The notes under the pieces are model-generated. The model made no database searches, had not been told where the DNA came from, and worked only from the letters and a program-made list of their open reading frames with translations. 64,000 nt of DNA from Trichomonas vaginalis G3 (lineage: Eukaryota > Parabasalia > Trichomonadida > Trichomonadidae), in contig NC_067203.1 of NCBI RefSeq assembly GCF_026262505.1, positions 19,511,411 to 19,575,410 on the forward strand. Reading direction: 5' to 3'. Within the stretch, counting starts at the first letter, position 1. The number at the start of each line of letters is the position of its first letter. A program made the position numbers and the translations under genes. Positions 1-9,240 of the stretch are shown here, one piece after another.

Positions 1-257
1 GGATTTCCATATTCTAATTTTTTTAAATTCTTAGGTAGTTTTAGATAAAAAACTTTGGTTCCCATTAGAAAAGCATCCCCAATAGTTGTAAGAGTGTCAG
101 GAAGTGTAATATCAACTAAATTAGTAAATTTTTGAAAACAGCGAAGAGGAATTATTTCAAATCCATCTGATATTGATACGTTGGTGTATTCAGATGGATT
201 TATACCAGATGGTATTGAAACCGTGGCATTATCGTTATATAAAATTGTAAGACTCAT
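1..257 (-). CDS. BspA-like leucine-rich repeat protein, N-terminal part
   Basis: An ATG at 257 on the complement opens a frame that stays open to base 1 (85 codons), so the gene runs off the left edge. The product starts MSLTILYNDNATVSIPSG and then shows the short spaced pattern of hydrophobic residues, Asn/Thr and Pro (for example ITLPDTLTTIGDAF) typical of TpLRR/BspA-type repeats, a very large surface-protein family in trichomonads. The family is thought to act in adhesion. No signal peptide is visible, which is usual for this family, whose membrane anchor, if present, is C-terminal and would lie outside the window. Family assignment is firm; the role of this copy is inferred. Confidence 0.75.
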   Translation of the reverse strand, partial: MSLTILYNDNATVSIPSGINPSEYTNVSISDGFEIIPLRCFQKFTNLVDITLPDTLTTIGDAFLMGTKVFYLKLPKNLKKLEYGN

Positions 258-546
258 CGAGTTAGCTCATAATCGAATCGATTGCACCCTTCTCTAATGA
301 CAAACCAAAAGTTTGCATACATATTAAGTTTGAGATTAATAATGGTATGAATTTGTAAAGTTAAACTCAGACAACAAAAAGATTTTTGAAAATTATCTGG
401 TATATTTGAATTTTCTTTGTAGAAATATTTAATGTTTCCTTCCAATATAATTAATTTTATATCAAAATCCTTTCAAAATGGAAAGACAAAATCGAACTTT
501 ACAAAACGATTATTTCTCGAACAATCCGGCCTTTTTTGTTGATATA

Positions 547-879
547 ATGCCAAAGGAACTTGCACCAGCCAAGCTTGAAACAACAATCCACCTCCAGAAG
601 GCTGTTCACAACACAACACGCAGATTCCGTGCTGAGAGAGCCATCAAGGTCATCACAGCTGCTGCTAAGAAGATGATGCACACAGAAGTCGTCAAGATCG
701 ACCCAGAACTTAACTCTCGTATCTGGATCCACGGCAAGAACTGCCCACCAGCCCGCGTTCGCGTTGTTTTCGAGCGTAAGGCTGATGAAGAAGATGCTGA
801 GAAGATGGTCACAATCGCTTCTTACAAGAATGTTGCTTCCTTCAATGGCCTTCAGACACAGAAGGTTGTTGATCAGTAA
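547..879 (+). CDS. RPL31: 60S ribosomal protein eL31
   Basis: A cytosolic large-subunit ribosomal protein that sits near the peptide exit tunnel. The product (110 residues from this start) follows the eL31 pattern: a TTIHL strand, a basic helix with RRFRAERAIKVI, then the conserved block ARVRVVFERKADEED and a C-terminal strand ending FNGLQTQKV. An in-frame ATG at 478 would add 23 residues. I prefer 547 because the biased codons of a highly expressed gene begin there, and because a CCTTTT element resembling the trichomonad M5 core-promoter motif lies at 531-536, inside the longer version. The stop is TAAA, as expected for the trichomonad polyadenylation signal. Identity is firm; the start is less so. 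Confidence 0.88.
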   Translation: MPKELAPAKLETTIHLQKAVHNTTRRFRAERAIKVITAAAKKMMHTEVVKIDPELNSRIWIHGKNCPPARVRVVFERKADEEDAEKMVTIASYKNVASFNGLQTQKVVDQ

Positions 880-1020
880 ACAACATTTTTTTATATACTA
901 AAATAGGATGATTTTAAATCAATTGCTTTTGCATCTATAAAAATTGAAAATTCTGACTACAGACAAAATAAGAAATAGAAAAATGATTATGTAATATCAT
1001 ACAAAAGAAAATCCATGGCT

Positions 1021-1506
1021 TTATTTTAACATATTTTCATCTATTTCGAAGCGTTCATATATGGAATGAACAGATGTACCATCTACTGCTGCTAATTTCT
1101 CCACTAGCTTAACTCCTTCGTCTCTAGTCTCATTTAACTTATGGAGGCGTTCAATATGCATTTGTGTCTCTTTTTCTGTAGGTAAGTCGATATTTCTTTG
1201 CTTTAGAGCATCGGATTCAGCAGCGATTGTGTTAATTTTGTTTCTAAGTTCAATAACTTTTTTGGTATCTGATTCTCTTTGTTTTGAAGATGCTGGTGAA
1301 AAGCATTTCCTTGATTGAGCTGATCTCTTGCGTAATGCAGGAGGAATACTCCAATAAACACCAGGAAGACCATTAATTTCTGCAATTTCGCCAGATCGAA
1401 CGAGTGCATCAATTCTATTTTCGTCGAAGAGAGAGCCGCTGTACTCCTTAATTTCTGCAAGTGACAAAGGAGCACGAGCAGTTTCAAGAACTGTTAATGG
1501 ATCCAT
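1021..1506 (-). CDS. SWI5: Swi5-like recombination mediator
   Basis: A 161-residue protein. The C-terminal 45 residues match the Swi5/Sae3 domain: HIERLHKLNETRDEG, then a hydrophobic helix (VKLVEKLAAVDGT) and YERFEIDEN, parallel to the LHxYNxIKDxGQ...LAxxxGxT...YxxFGL pattern of the family. A coiled coil precedes it (about residues 75-115). The N-terminal 60 residues look like a small winged-helix fold with a LPGVYWS strand, longer than in yeast Sae3. Swi5 with Sfr1/Mei5 helps load Rad51 or Dmc1 on single-stranded DNA. No partner is in the window. An AAAAGTGACA motif lies 17-26 bases upstream of the ATG. The start MDP is shared with CCDC39 here and is the only good ATG. Confidence 0.7.
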   Translation of the reverse strand: MDPLTVLETARAPLSLAEIKEYSGSLFDENRIDALVRSGEIAEINGLPGVYWSIPPALRKRSAQSRKCFSPASSKQRESDTKKVIELRNKINTIAAESDALKQRNIDLPTEKETQMHIERLHKLNETRDEGVKLVEKLAAVDGTSVHSIYERFEIDENMLK

Positions 1507-2114
1507 TTTTTCCTAAAATTTTTGTCACTTTTGAACTTCACTAGGGAAGTAATTTTGTAAACTCTGTGGTATTTTTTCTAGTCTCTTGATTTATAATGTA
1601 ATTTGATCAATTAATTTTTTCCAAAATAATTTTGACATTCAAAATATATCATGAAAGTGCTAGAATCTTTAATATGTTTTTTTAAAATTGCATTTTTTTT
1701 GAAATTTTCCGTTGAAATTTTGCCTTTTTCTCAAGAAAAAATAGATTTTACGAATTTCTAAATGTGTGGTGATAAACTATTTTATGAATTAATTGTATTA
1801 TTGTTGAAAATTTTTCAAATCACGTTATTTTGTGGAATGATCAAAATATTTGATAGCATTAAACTCTGTAATTCTTTGTTAAATCATTAATCATGATCGC
1901 AATAATCGTTTGTATATAAGTAATTCATAATTAAATGTAGTTTTTACTGATTATCAAATAGAATTCCCATGAAATATAAAGAATACATTGATTTTATTAG
2001 CACAAGATAGAATAACAAGTAAAAACAATTCATTTGTAACGTAAAAAGATGTTTCAAATATCATAATTTATTTATTTTTCTCGTTAACAATAAAATAAAA
2101 AATATCATTAAATC
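1507..2114. other. Intergenic stretch without a gene
   Basis: About 600 bases of AT-rich DNA between the starts of the Swi5-like gene and the 3' end of the CDC50 gene. The only signal I see is the motif TGTCACTTTT at 1523-1532, which belongs to the Swi5-like promoter and recurs near other gene starts in this window. No tRNA, repeat or conserved frame is apparent. Confidence 0.6.
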
Positions 2115-3041
2115 TTAAACAGGAATTTCATCATCAAGATCTGCCTTAAGCTGATCATAGCCTGCACGACGGTTAGATTGAATGAATTTAAATACAAGCA
2201 TTCCAATCAAAAGGAAACCGCATAAAACAAAGTTTGTAATGTAAATCACTTGGTTTCTTCCTCCCAATATTGATGGTTTGACTAATGATATATAACGTTC
2301 TCCCTTGAATTTATCTTTCGGATAGTTACAAGTGACCGTTACGTTTAGATCACCTGCTGGTATTTTTTCTTCGGTATGAGCGAATAATTTCTTGAACGTA
2401 GGGTTATTTGCAGATCTCATCCAAACCATGAAATGTTCATTTCTGATTTCACCGGGGAAGTATTGAAATTGTAATCCGCTGAGCATCCATCTGGACTTTC
2501 CTTTATATTCAGGGCTCAATGTTTTGTATAACTTATCAATTTCGCCTTGCCATGCGATATTTGTTTCGCTGAAGTTATAAACGCTAGGAAGAGAATAGTA
2601 ATCTGTGAAAAAGAGCTTAGGATACAATCCGCATGGTGCGAGCGGTGTGCCATTGATTTCTTCCATTGGGGCGCATTTACTCGTATTTTTTGGAGCACGA
2701 CCATGAAATTGCTCACGATCTAGGGAGCTTTCGAATCTGAAGTGATTTTGGTAAAAGTTATGAAGTTCGTAGTAGAAAAATTTGTTTCCTTTTAATTCTT
2801 CTTTGATATTAAGGGTAACTGTAATTGTTTCTCCATCCTGGCATTTATCATCGTATCTAACCTTATATTCTTTATATGAAAAGCTGGTTGCTAGAAGGAA
2901 AATTGCAATTACAATGAAAAATACAAATAAAAGAAGGAATAATTTAAATGGCCTGTGGTCGAACATTGCATGACAACCTCTGATTTCTTGCTGACATATT
3001 GGATGGGTAAATTTACAAGAGTTAAGCTCGTTTTCTGACAT
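2115..3041 (-). CDS. CDC50: CDC50/LEM3 family flippase subunit
   Basis: The beta subunit of P4-ATPase phospholipid flippases, needed for their export from the ER and activity. The 308-residue product has the family layout: a short cytosolic N-terminus, a first membrane segment (about residues 32-54), a large lumenal domain and a second membrane segment (about 265-287). Hallmarks are visible in order: YYELHNFYQNHFRF, LAPCGLYPKLFFTD and NEHFMVWMRSANNPTFKKL, with paired cysteines in the lumenal loop and N-glycosylation sites (NTS, NFS, NVT). Length fits the family (300-400 residues). The ATG at 3041 is the first in frame. Which P4-ATPase it serves cannot be told from the window. Confidence 0.93.
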   Translation of the reverse strand: MSENELNSCKFTHPICQQEIRGCHAMFDHRPFKLFLLLFVFFIVIAIFLLATSFSYKEYKVRYDDKCQDGETITVTLNIKEELKGNKFFYYELHNFYQNHFRFESSLDREQFHGRAPKNTSKCAPMEEINGTPLAPCGLYPKLFFTDYYSLPSVYNFSETNIAWQGEIDKLYKTLSPEYKGKSRWMLSGLQFQYFPGEIRNEHFMVWMRSANNPTFKKLFAHTEEKIPAGDLNVTVTCNYPKDKFKGERYISLVKPSILGGRNQVIYITNFVLCGFLLIGMLVFKFIQSNRRAGYDQLKADLDDEIPV

Positions 3042-3648
3042 AAAAAATTAAAATATGAAATGTGCTACTTTTTCAAACAGAAAAAAAAATTATGTCAATC
3101 AATGAACTCATTTTTTAGGTTTATTCATAAAAAGCATAGCATTTTTGTTCTAATCATTCTTCAATATCATTAATAAGGTTCAATAATTTCAGAATTGAGC
3201 AAAACAAAATTAGTTAAAACAGGAAAGATAATATAAGAAGATTTTAATCAACAGAATTTATGGTTTATTAACCTTTATTTTGAAAAACAAATCCGAATAA
3301 GCAAGATATAGGGGGTTTTCGTTTCGAAAATTAATTAAAAATGACAAACACATGACAAACATCATACTTGCAAAGATGTTGCCCATGGAAAATCGTAAAT
3401 ACCTTTAGTAGACTGAATTGTAAATTTTTTAGTGGTACAATATCATTTGCAAGACGGAATCTGCAAATGGAAAACATTCAAGAATAACATTGATGCGGAA
3501 AGTTTCTGCGTTAAAATTTCTATGAAAATATTGAAACTGTTTTTGTTGATATTTGATATATTAATAAATATGGATATAGACTTCTTTAACAGGTACATTT
3601 CTTGAAGAGTTTCAAGAAAAATATTGAGACAATTTAAAACTATTGTAA
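3042..3648. other. Intergenic stretch without a gene
   Basis: About 600 bases between the CDC50 promoter and the 3' end of the BBIP1-like gene. I see no open frame with coding character, no tRNA and no flanked repeat. A short palindrome TTTTCGTTTCGAAAA occurs at about 3316-3330. Confidence 0.55.
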
Positions 3649-3879
3649 TTAATTTAAGGTAAAAACATCAGGAACCTGGATTTCAGTTTCTTGGGCCATT
3701 GCATTATTTTCTAACTTTTCAATCATAAGCAAATTAGGAGATTTTATTGGGATAATCTTTGGTTTTGAAAAAAGCGTTAGGTTTGGCTGCTTGTCAAGGT
3801 ATATTTCTGTGGGAAAAGGATTGAATCCATTAATTACTTTCTCACTGCCTGGTCCGAAGTCAGTTTGTTCAGTAGACAT
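3649..3879 (-). CDS. BBIP1: BBIP1-like (BBS18) BBSome subunit
   Basis: A small 76-residue protein. The central stretch KPKIIPIKSPNLLMIEKLE lines up with the KPKLLPLKSLTLEKLEK signature of vertebrate BBIP1/BBIP10, and the residues after it form a short helix (ENNAMAQE) like the family's C-terminal helix. BBIP1 is the smallest subunit of the BBSome, the coat that moves membrane proteins at the base of flagella. Length (about 70-90 in the family) fits, and a flagellate host makes the call plausible. The call rests on one short motif, so chance similarity is not excluded. It has its own ATG at 3879 and ends 117 bases from the inverted-repeat element on its promoter side. Confidence 0.55.
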   Translation of the reverse strand: MSTEQTDFGPGSEKVINGFNPFPTEIYLDKQPNLTLFSKPKIIPIKSPNLLMIEKLENNAMAQETEIQVPDVFTLN

Positions 3880-3996
3880 GTCCAGATTAATTTTTATTGA
3901 TTTCGCCCTATATCGTCATGATCGGAACGATTATTTTTGAAATAAACCGAAAGACGATTATTTTTCCCGCAATAGGCAAACTTCCCTAGTTGAAAC

Positions 3997-4956
3997 CAAT
4001 ATTGTTGCATGCTAAGTTCGGTCAATGATAGAAATTGAGTGGAAATTAATCGTCGAGGAAGTACGATTATGTAAAGTAAAAAAAATGTTGTGGGATTTTT
4101 AATATTATATATTATTTTATAATAAATTTTTTGAGTCATTTTAAGAAGCACATATAATTTTTTGAATTTAAAAATTAAAGTAGTGTCAAACGAATTTATC
4201 ACTTAATTTAATACTCAGATTTCTTAAAATTAATGAAAAAAAGGTTTTCTGAGAACTTTTGAGAATGGTTTTCAAATTCCATTATTGAAAATATATAGGT
4301 ATTGTATGAAATTCAAACTCTATATTTATTAAAATTCTAAATTTTTAATAAAATAACTTTTCAGAGGAATATGATTTTGAATGGTTGATTAATAAGTATA
4401 AAAATGTCTACGATTTTAAGGAGGGAATTGTTCCGTATGAGGTATACATCATAACTATATACCTCATAAGGAACAATTCCCTCTTGATAGCTGGGAAACT
4501 TTCTCTGAATAACTTATCATTTGGAGAAAGTTTCCCAGCTATCTATTAGAAACTAAAGGCTGTGAGGCACTAATATATAATCAGTGCCTCATAGTCTTTA
4601 GTTTCTTATTAAAAACGAGAAAACTTGTTCGAAATGATAAACAATTTCGAACAAGTTTTCTCGTTTTAAGGAGGGAATTGTTCCTTATGAGGTATACATC
4701 ATAACTATATACCTCATAAGGAACAATTCCCTCTTGATATCCTGGATATTTTTGAATATATTTTTTTAATTAAAGTTCTCAAAAGTATTATCAAAAGTGA
4801 TTTTTTAAAAATACCTCCAATTAATTAACTAATTAAAAGTATTATATTTTTAAAATTAAATAGTTTTTCAATTTTTTTGAAGGAATTGAGATACTTCCCA
4901 CGACAATAAAATTGAGAGGTTTACATTATGACTGATCTTAGCATGCAACAATATTG
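3997..4956. mobile_element. Inverted-repeat element carrying the hairpin array
   Basis: Two inverted copies of CAATATTGTTGCATGCTAAG bound this 960-bp segment: 3997-4016 as written and 4937-4956 on the complement. Similarity continues inward for about 60 bases, imperfectly (shared blocks around GGAAGTA at 4057-4063 and its complement near 4893-4899). No coherent protein is encoded. This looks like a decayed non-autonomous DNA transposon; no clear target-site duplication is visible. Its right end is 60 bases from where the truncated BspA-like frame opens. The interior holds the five-hairpin array. Confidence 0.5.
4412..4751. repeat. Array of five abutting long hairpins
   Basis: Five inverted repeats follow each other with no spacer. 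H1 4418-4485: 26-bp stem, one mismatch, 11-nt loop. H2 4486-4543: 20-bp perfect stem, 18-nt loop. H3 4544-4610: about 26-bp stem whose two inner differences would be G-U pairs in a plus-strand RNA, 11-nt loop. H4 4611-4667: 24-bp perfect stem, 8-nt loop. H5 4668-4735: 26-bp perfect stem. H5 repeats H1 at a 250-bp offset with the same loop, and the bases before H1 resemble the end of H4, so the array looks like a tandem copy of a four-hairpin unit. A short palindrome (4737-4749) follows. Apart from H1/H5 the arm sequences are unrelated. Confidence 0.9.
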
Positions 4957-5015
4957 ATTAGATTTTGAAAAGATTTTTCGAAAGTATTCAACCTTAAAAA
5001 ATTGACTTTTTTTAA

Positions 5016-7409
5016 ATAGTTTTTGAGGAAAATTATCAAGAAAATGATCGAATACTATATTCCACAAATGGTGTTGCAGATATTGAGATCAAATCTGACT
5101 GTGAAGTCATCTTTGGACAACTTGGCCCATCAAAATGCGGAAATTATGCATTTGAAGGAAGTCAAAACACACTTAAGTCTGTAAGATTTCAACAAAATTC
5201 CAAGCTTAACACAATTGGTGATTGTGCATTTTACAAATGTTCAAAACTCTTCTCCGTTGATTTTTCAAATTGTAATTATCTTAGAACAATTAATACATAT
5301 TCATTTTATCTATGCTTATCTCTAGTTAATATTTCATTACCATCGTCTGTTCAAGTTTTATCAAAATATTGCTTTGAAAATTGTATTAATCTTAAAAATA
5401 TTGTTATTCCAAGAGATTCAAAACTTAATACTATTGATAGTGGGTGCTTCTTTGGAACAATTATCACATCTCTTTTCATTCCTAAATATGTTTCTATAAT
5501 AAACGCCAATATTGAATCACCACAAACACTGAAAACAATCGAATGTGATGAACAAAATGAATTTTTCACATCAATTGATGGAATTTTATATTCAAAAGAT
5601 AAGAAAACATTGACATACTTCCCAGGGAATTATTCTAAATCGTTCACAACTCCCGATTTTATTGAGAAAATAGGATACTATTCATTTGGATTTTCACTTA
5701 TTGAATCAATCATTTTCACTCAAAACGTCAAAACTCTAGAGTATTATGCATTTGCAAAATCATGTTTGAAATCAGTGAATATACCAAATACTCTTCAATT
5801 TACAAGATCAAGCGAGTTTATTCAGTGCAAATTTCTTACTGAAATCATTTTGGGAAATGAATTGAAAACAATAACCCCAGAATGTTTTTTAGGAACAAAT
5901 ATTTCAAGCATAATATTTCCAGAAGGATTGTTAACAATAGGTTTTACGGCTTTTGCAAGTTGTGATAATCTCAGAGCTTTAACAATTCCAAGATCAGTAG
6001 ATTCTATTGGTGGCCAATGTTTTCCTCCTCTTACTGTTATCACATTTGCAGATGGATCTCCATTTTTCCAAGATGATCAAGGACTAATTTATAATTCACG
6101 AACAACACTTGTTTTATATTTGAGTGAACGAGATTCATTCACAATTTCATCATTCGTTGAAATAATACACAATAGTGTTTTCAGAAACAACAACTTGTTA
6201 AGAACAATTATTTTTGAAGATGAATCAAATATTAAAGAAATTGCAAATCATGCATTTAGAGATTGCAAAAATCTTACTAATATAATCCTTCCTGCTTCTC
6301 TTTCAAATATTGGAGTATTTGCATTTTATGGTTGCGATTCTATTAAAACAATTAAATTTGGAAGCAAGTTACAAATTATTTATAAATATGCATTTTTAAA
6401 TTGCATCAATCTTGAAACAATTGAATTTTCTGAATGCGAACATGTGTCAATTAACGAATTGGCATTTTCTAACTGTAAGAATCTCAAAAATATTATTTTT
6501 TCAAACAATATAACAGTGATTCAGAGTTCATGTTTCTTGAATTGTTTGTCGTTGAGAGAAGTTGTTTTCCCATCATCATTAGAGAATATTGATAAATATG
6601 CATTCAGTAACACAGGAATCACAAACATCACATTCCCATCAGACTCTAAACCGACATCTATTGGTATGGGTTGTTTCAGCAATTGTGTTAATCTTTCATA
6701 CATCACACTTCCTCCAAATGTCAAACAGATCTTATCTAACTGCTTCGAGAACACAAATATCACAACATTCACAGTTCCAAATCATACAGAGTACATGTCA
6801 GACTACGTCTTCAAAGGATGCACAAACCTCGTTAAGTTCACTATTCCATCAGATTGCTATCTTCGAAACATCGGTAACTTGTTCTTCGAAGGTTGTTCAT
6901 CTCTCTCTGTCATCGAGTGTCCACGAAGTGACTACTTCTCAGTTGATGTCGGTGCTCTTTACAACAAGTCAGAGACAGTCCTCTTCTGCTTCCCTCCTGC
7001 GTCAGATATCAAGTTCTTCAGTGTCCCACAGACACTTCGCACTATATCTTCAGGCGCGTTCATTGGATGCAGAAATATCATCAGCATCTCTATCCCAGAC
7101 GACTCAGTACGGATTATCAAACAATATGCGTTCGCAAACTGCACTTCACTGACAGCGATCAACATCCCTAAGTGTGTCGAGAATGTCGAAAGTTCTATTT
7201 TCTTCGGATGCGATCATCTGAGATGTGGTGTCATCATCGAGAACAGATCAATCTCATTCATTCGGAAAATCATATCTGAATGTCTTCTTAACCCGAAAGC
7301 GATCTACTCATGTGACTTCCTCACATGTCAATGCAGACTGATCAACACCGAAATCACAAAATCACTTCTCTATGCATTCACTATTATTCTATACGTTGGA
7401 ATGTTCTAA
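5016..7409 (+). pseudogene. BspA-like LRR gene lacking its start
   Basis: An open frame of 797 codons made almost wholly of BspA/TpLRR repeats (LxxIxxPxxVxxIxxxxFxxCxxL pattern, for example LRTIIFEDESNIKEIANHAF). The first conserved piece, NDRILYSTNGVADIEI, is the usual N-terminal region of these proteins, yet no in-frame ATG precedes it and a TAA closes the frame at 5013-5015. So the first exonic bases are missing, probably lost when the neighbouring element (ending at 4956) arrived or decayed. The C-terminus ends in a hydrophobic run (LLYAFTIILYVGMF) that may be a short membrane anchor. GC content and codon use shift upward after about 6600, which suggests recombination between family members. 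It could still be expressed from an unseen upstream exon, but no splice site supports this. Confidence 0.75.
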
Positions 7410-7476
7410 AAAGTTTTATATTAATTCTTTTTCTGAGTGATATATACCTGAATGACAGATCTCAATTTCAATCAGG

Positions 7477-7812
7477 TAATGCGCATCATCTAATTTTGTG
7501 GAAAATAATTTCAAAATGGATTATTAAAAATATATTATTGCAGTTCTAATAATGAATAATATATGAGTTTTTTTTAATTCAAAATTGAGAAGTCTTTTTC
7601 AAAAATTGAGAACCTTCAGAAAATAAAAATGAGAAAAAAATGGAAAAAGCCAGTGGCGGGACTCGAACCCGCAACCCCAAGATTAAGAGTCTTATGCTCT
7701 ATCCGGTTGAGCTACACAGGCTGTTCGAACTTTCAATTTATTAAAAATACAATATATTTAAATTAGGTTTTCTATAGTTTACAAAAATTATTAATTTATT
7801 TAAAGCTGATTG
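7477..7812. repeat. Left arm of inverted duplication with tRNA-Lys
   Basis: This segment matches the complement of 15508-15841 over about 335 bases, covering the whole tRNA-Lys gene and 90-170 bases on each side, with only scattered differences seen by eye. The two arms are inverted and about 7.7 kb apart, enclosing the unknown gene, Naa15 and the interrupted ankyrin gene. Confidence 0.85.
7649..7721 (-). tRNA. tRNA-Lys(CTT)
   Basis: On the complement, 73 nt fold as a tRNA: acceptor GCCTGTG paired with CACTGGC (one T-T mismatch), D-arm AGCTCAACCGGATAGAGC, anticodon arm AAGACTCTTAATCTT with anticodon CTT, and T-arm GCGGGTTCGAGTCCCGC. It has no intron. CCA is not encoded, as expected in a nucleus. 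A run of T's past its 3' end on the complement would serve as Pol III terminator. An identical gene lies at 15594-15666 in the opposite orientation. Confidence 0.95.
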
Positions 7813-8670
7813 ATATGGCTAATAATATATGAGTACAATATTTTTAAAACGTATAGCAAAGATCTACATTAGATAATTCTATACCCTACGTTCCCAACTT
7901 CTGGAAAACGGTTTTTCACCCTTATGATCAGTTTCAGACACTTTGGGAGTCTCCCAAACTTTGATATTTTGCATTATGATAGAGAAACGTGTCTAGTTTA
8001 ACGCACAGTTGTTTTAAAGGCAAATGATGATATCACATGAAATTATCAAATTATCAAATTTTGAAGTACCAGTCCAAAGGGTTAATTAGATCCTACACAG
8101 ATGTGCGATAGTGGAACATATGTGTTCTTGATTTGAGAAGTCCTACTGATAGAGGTATGAATCTCACAGCTTTGTGTGAGTGTGTCTGACACTTGTATAG
8201 AGTGGAATATGCGCCGACATATATTATATAATAACATGTAGTTGATAATTATGAAAAAATAGAATTCGATGCGAATGATATTGAAAGTTGTTTTGTAATT
8301 TGATATTTTTCTTATATGTGTTAATTAGTAAATGGCTTGTTTGTTGTGATAGTACTGTGAAAAATGAAAGGTATTTTAAATTAAAAAATTGAACAAAATG
8401 ATAACACAAACAATCAGACAGACTCAAATGCTACATAAGATTCGGCTTTGACTTACTTTGGCACAATAGAACGTCCCTAGTATCATAATGATTAAAAAAA
8501 ATAAATAATTTTTTTTTTAATTTTTTCATTACACAGTTACAATGTTTACTGTATTTTTGTTATTAAGAATACAATGTTTACAATATTTTTGCTATCAAGA
8601 ATACAAGAAATACAATGATATTTGTATTACGAAAAAAAATAAGCTAATTATGGTTAATTATGTATTAAAC
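7813..8670. other. Gene-free stretch with a GC-richer island
   Basis: No protein gene is supported here. Bases about 7880-8220 are less AT-rich than the surroundings and hold short palindromes (for example CTCACAGCTTTGTGTGAG near 8165-8182 and GGGAGTCTCCC near 7946), which could belong to a decayed gene or an unrecognised RNA; I cannot name one. The 32-bp tandem repeat at 8539-8602 lies at its right end. Confidence 0.4.
8539..8602. repeat. Two-copy 32-bp tandem repeat
   Basis: Two adjacent 32-base copies beginning ACAATGTTTAC and ending AAGAAT, differing at four positions. A partial third copy (ACAAGAAATACAATG) follows. It lies just past the 3' end of the 189-residue unknown gene. Confidence 0.8.
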
Positions 8671-9240
8671 TTAGTGAGCACCTTCATTATCAGATGAAGA
8701 TATGTCCATTGTCATAGTCTTGAGGTCATCTGTCTCTAAGAATTTGATACCGTGGTTAGCGTAACCAGGACTGCATGTAGCTGGTACCTGATATGATTTA
8801 ATGTAAGCGAGATCACTATTATTAAATAGAACACCAAGAGGGTTGAATTTAATGGCAGGATTCTTTCGATAATGACGAGCAGCGAGTTCTGAGCGGCAAC
8901 GGTTCAATTCAACTTTGTTAAATTTAATTTCATTAAGTGTGCACTGATGGATAAAGCTTTGGGTGAGATCTTCCCAATCTCCTCTAATAATTTGACGTCT
9001 CCATTGTTTCCAGTATCTGGACATTCTAATTGCTCTGAATTTCGGATCTTTGCCTCTTGATCCTAAATGTGAGTAAATATTTTGAAGCTGAGTCTGAGAA
9101 TTAAGAGTCATTGCAACTTTTAACCATTTTAATTGCATTTTAACTTCATCATCTTGTTCACGCTCTTCAATAGAAGCATTAATGCGTTTTAGAGCACTTG
9201 TACTTAAAGAACATACATGAACTTTTGTATAATCAGTCAT
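8671..9240 (-). CDS. Unknown protein, 189 residues
   Basis: I do not recognise this protein. It has an ATG at 9240, no signal peptide and no membrane segment. It is basic and rich in Arg/Lys/Trp in the middle (RYWKQWRRQIIRGDWEDL at about residues 75-92) and ends in an acidic-serine tail (DISSSDNEGAH). Codon use looks like that of other host genes and the frame is clean throughout, which supports a real gene. The mix of short helices with conserved-looking Trp and Arg residues suggests a soluble protein, perhaps one that binds RNA or microtubules, but nothing seen decides this. Its neighbours give no functional hint. Confidence 0.65.
   Translation of the reverse strand: MTDYTKVHVCSLSTSALKRINASIEEREQDDEVKMQLKWLKVAMTLNSQTQLQNIYSHLGSRGKDPKFRAIRMSRYWKQWRRQIIRGDWEDLTQSFIHQCTLNEIKFNKVELNRCRSELAARHYRKNPAIKFNPLGVLFNNSDLAYIKSYQVPATCSPGYANHGIKFLETDDLKTMTMDISSSDNEGAH

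Noticed and set aside
478-546. N-terminal extension of eL31 from ATG 478
   Set aside because: In frame, but the codon style differs from the rest of the gene and a likely core promoter element lies within it; kept only as an alternative start.
3894-4202. Open frame of about 100 codons on the complement
   Set aside because: Its bases include the terminal repeat of the inverted-repeat element and its composition is that of AT-rich non-coding DNA; no domain is visible.
4412-4751. CRISPR-like array
   Set aside because: No direct repeats with unique spacers; the units are separate foldbacks, and the host is a eukaryote.
6589-7152. Second long frame inside the BspA-like gene
   Set aside because: Ser/Gln-rich reading in the +1 frame of a repeat-rich gene; the LRR frame explains the codon pattern.
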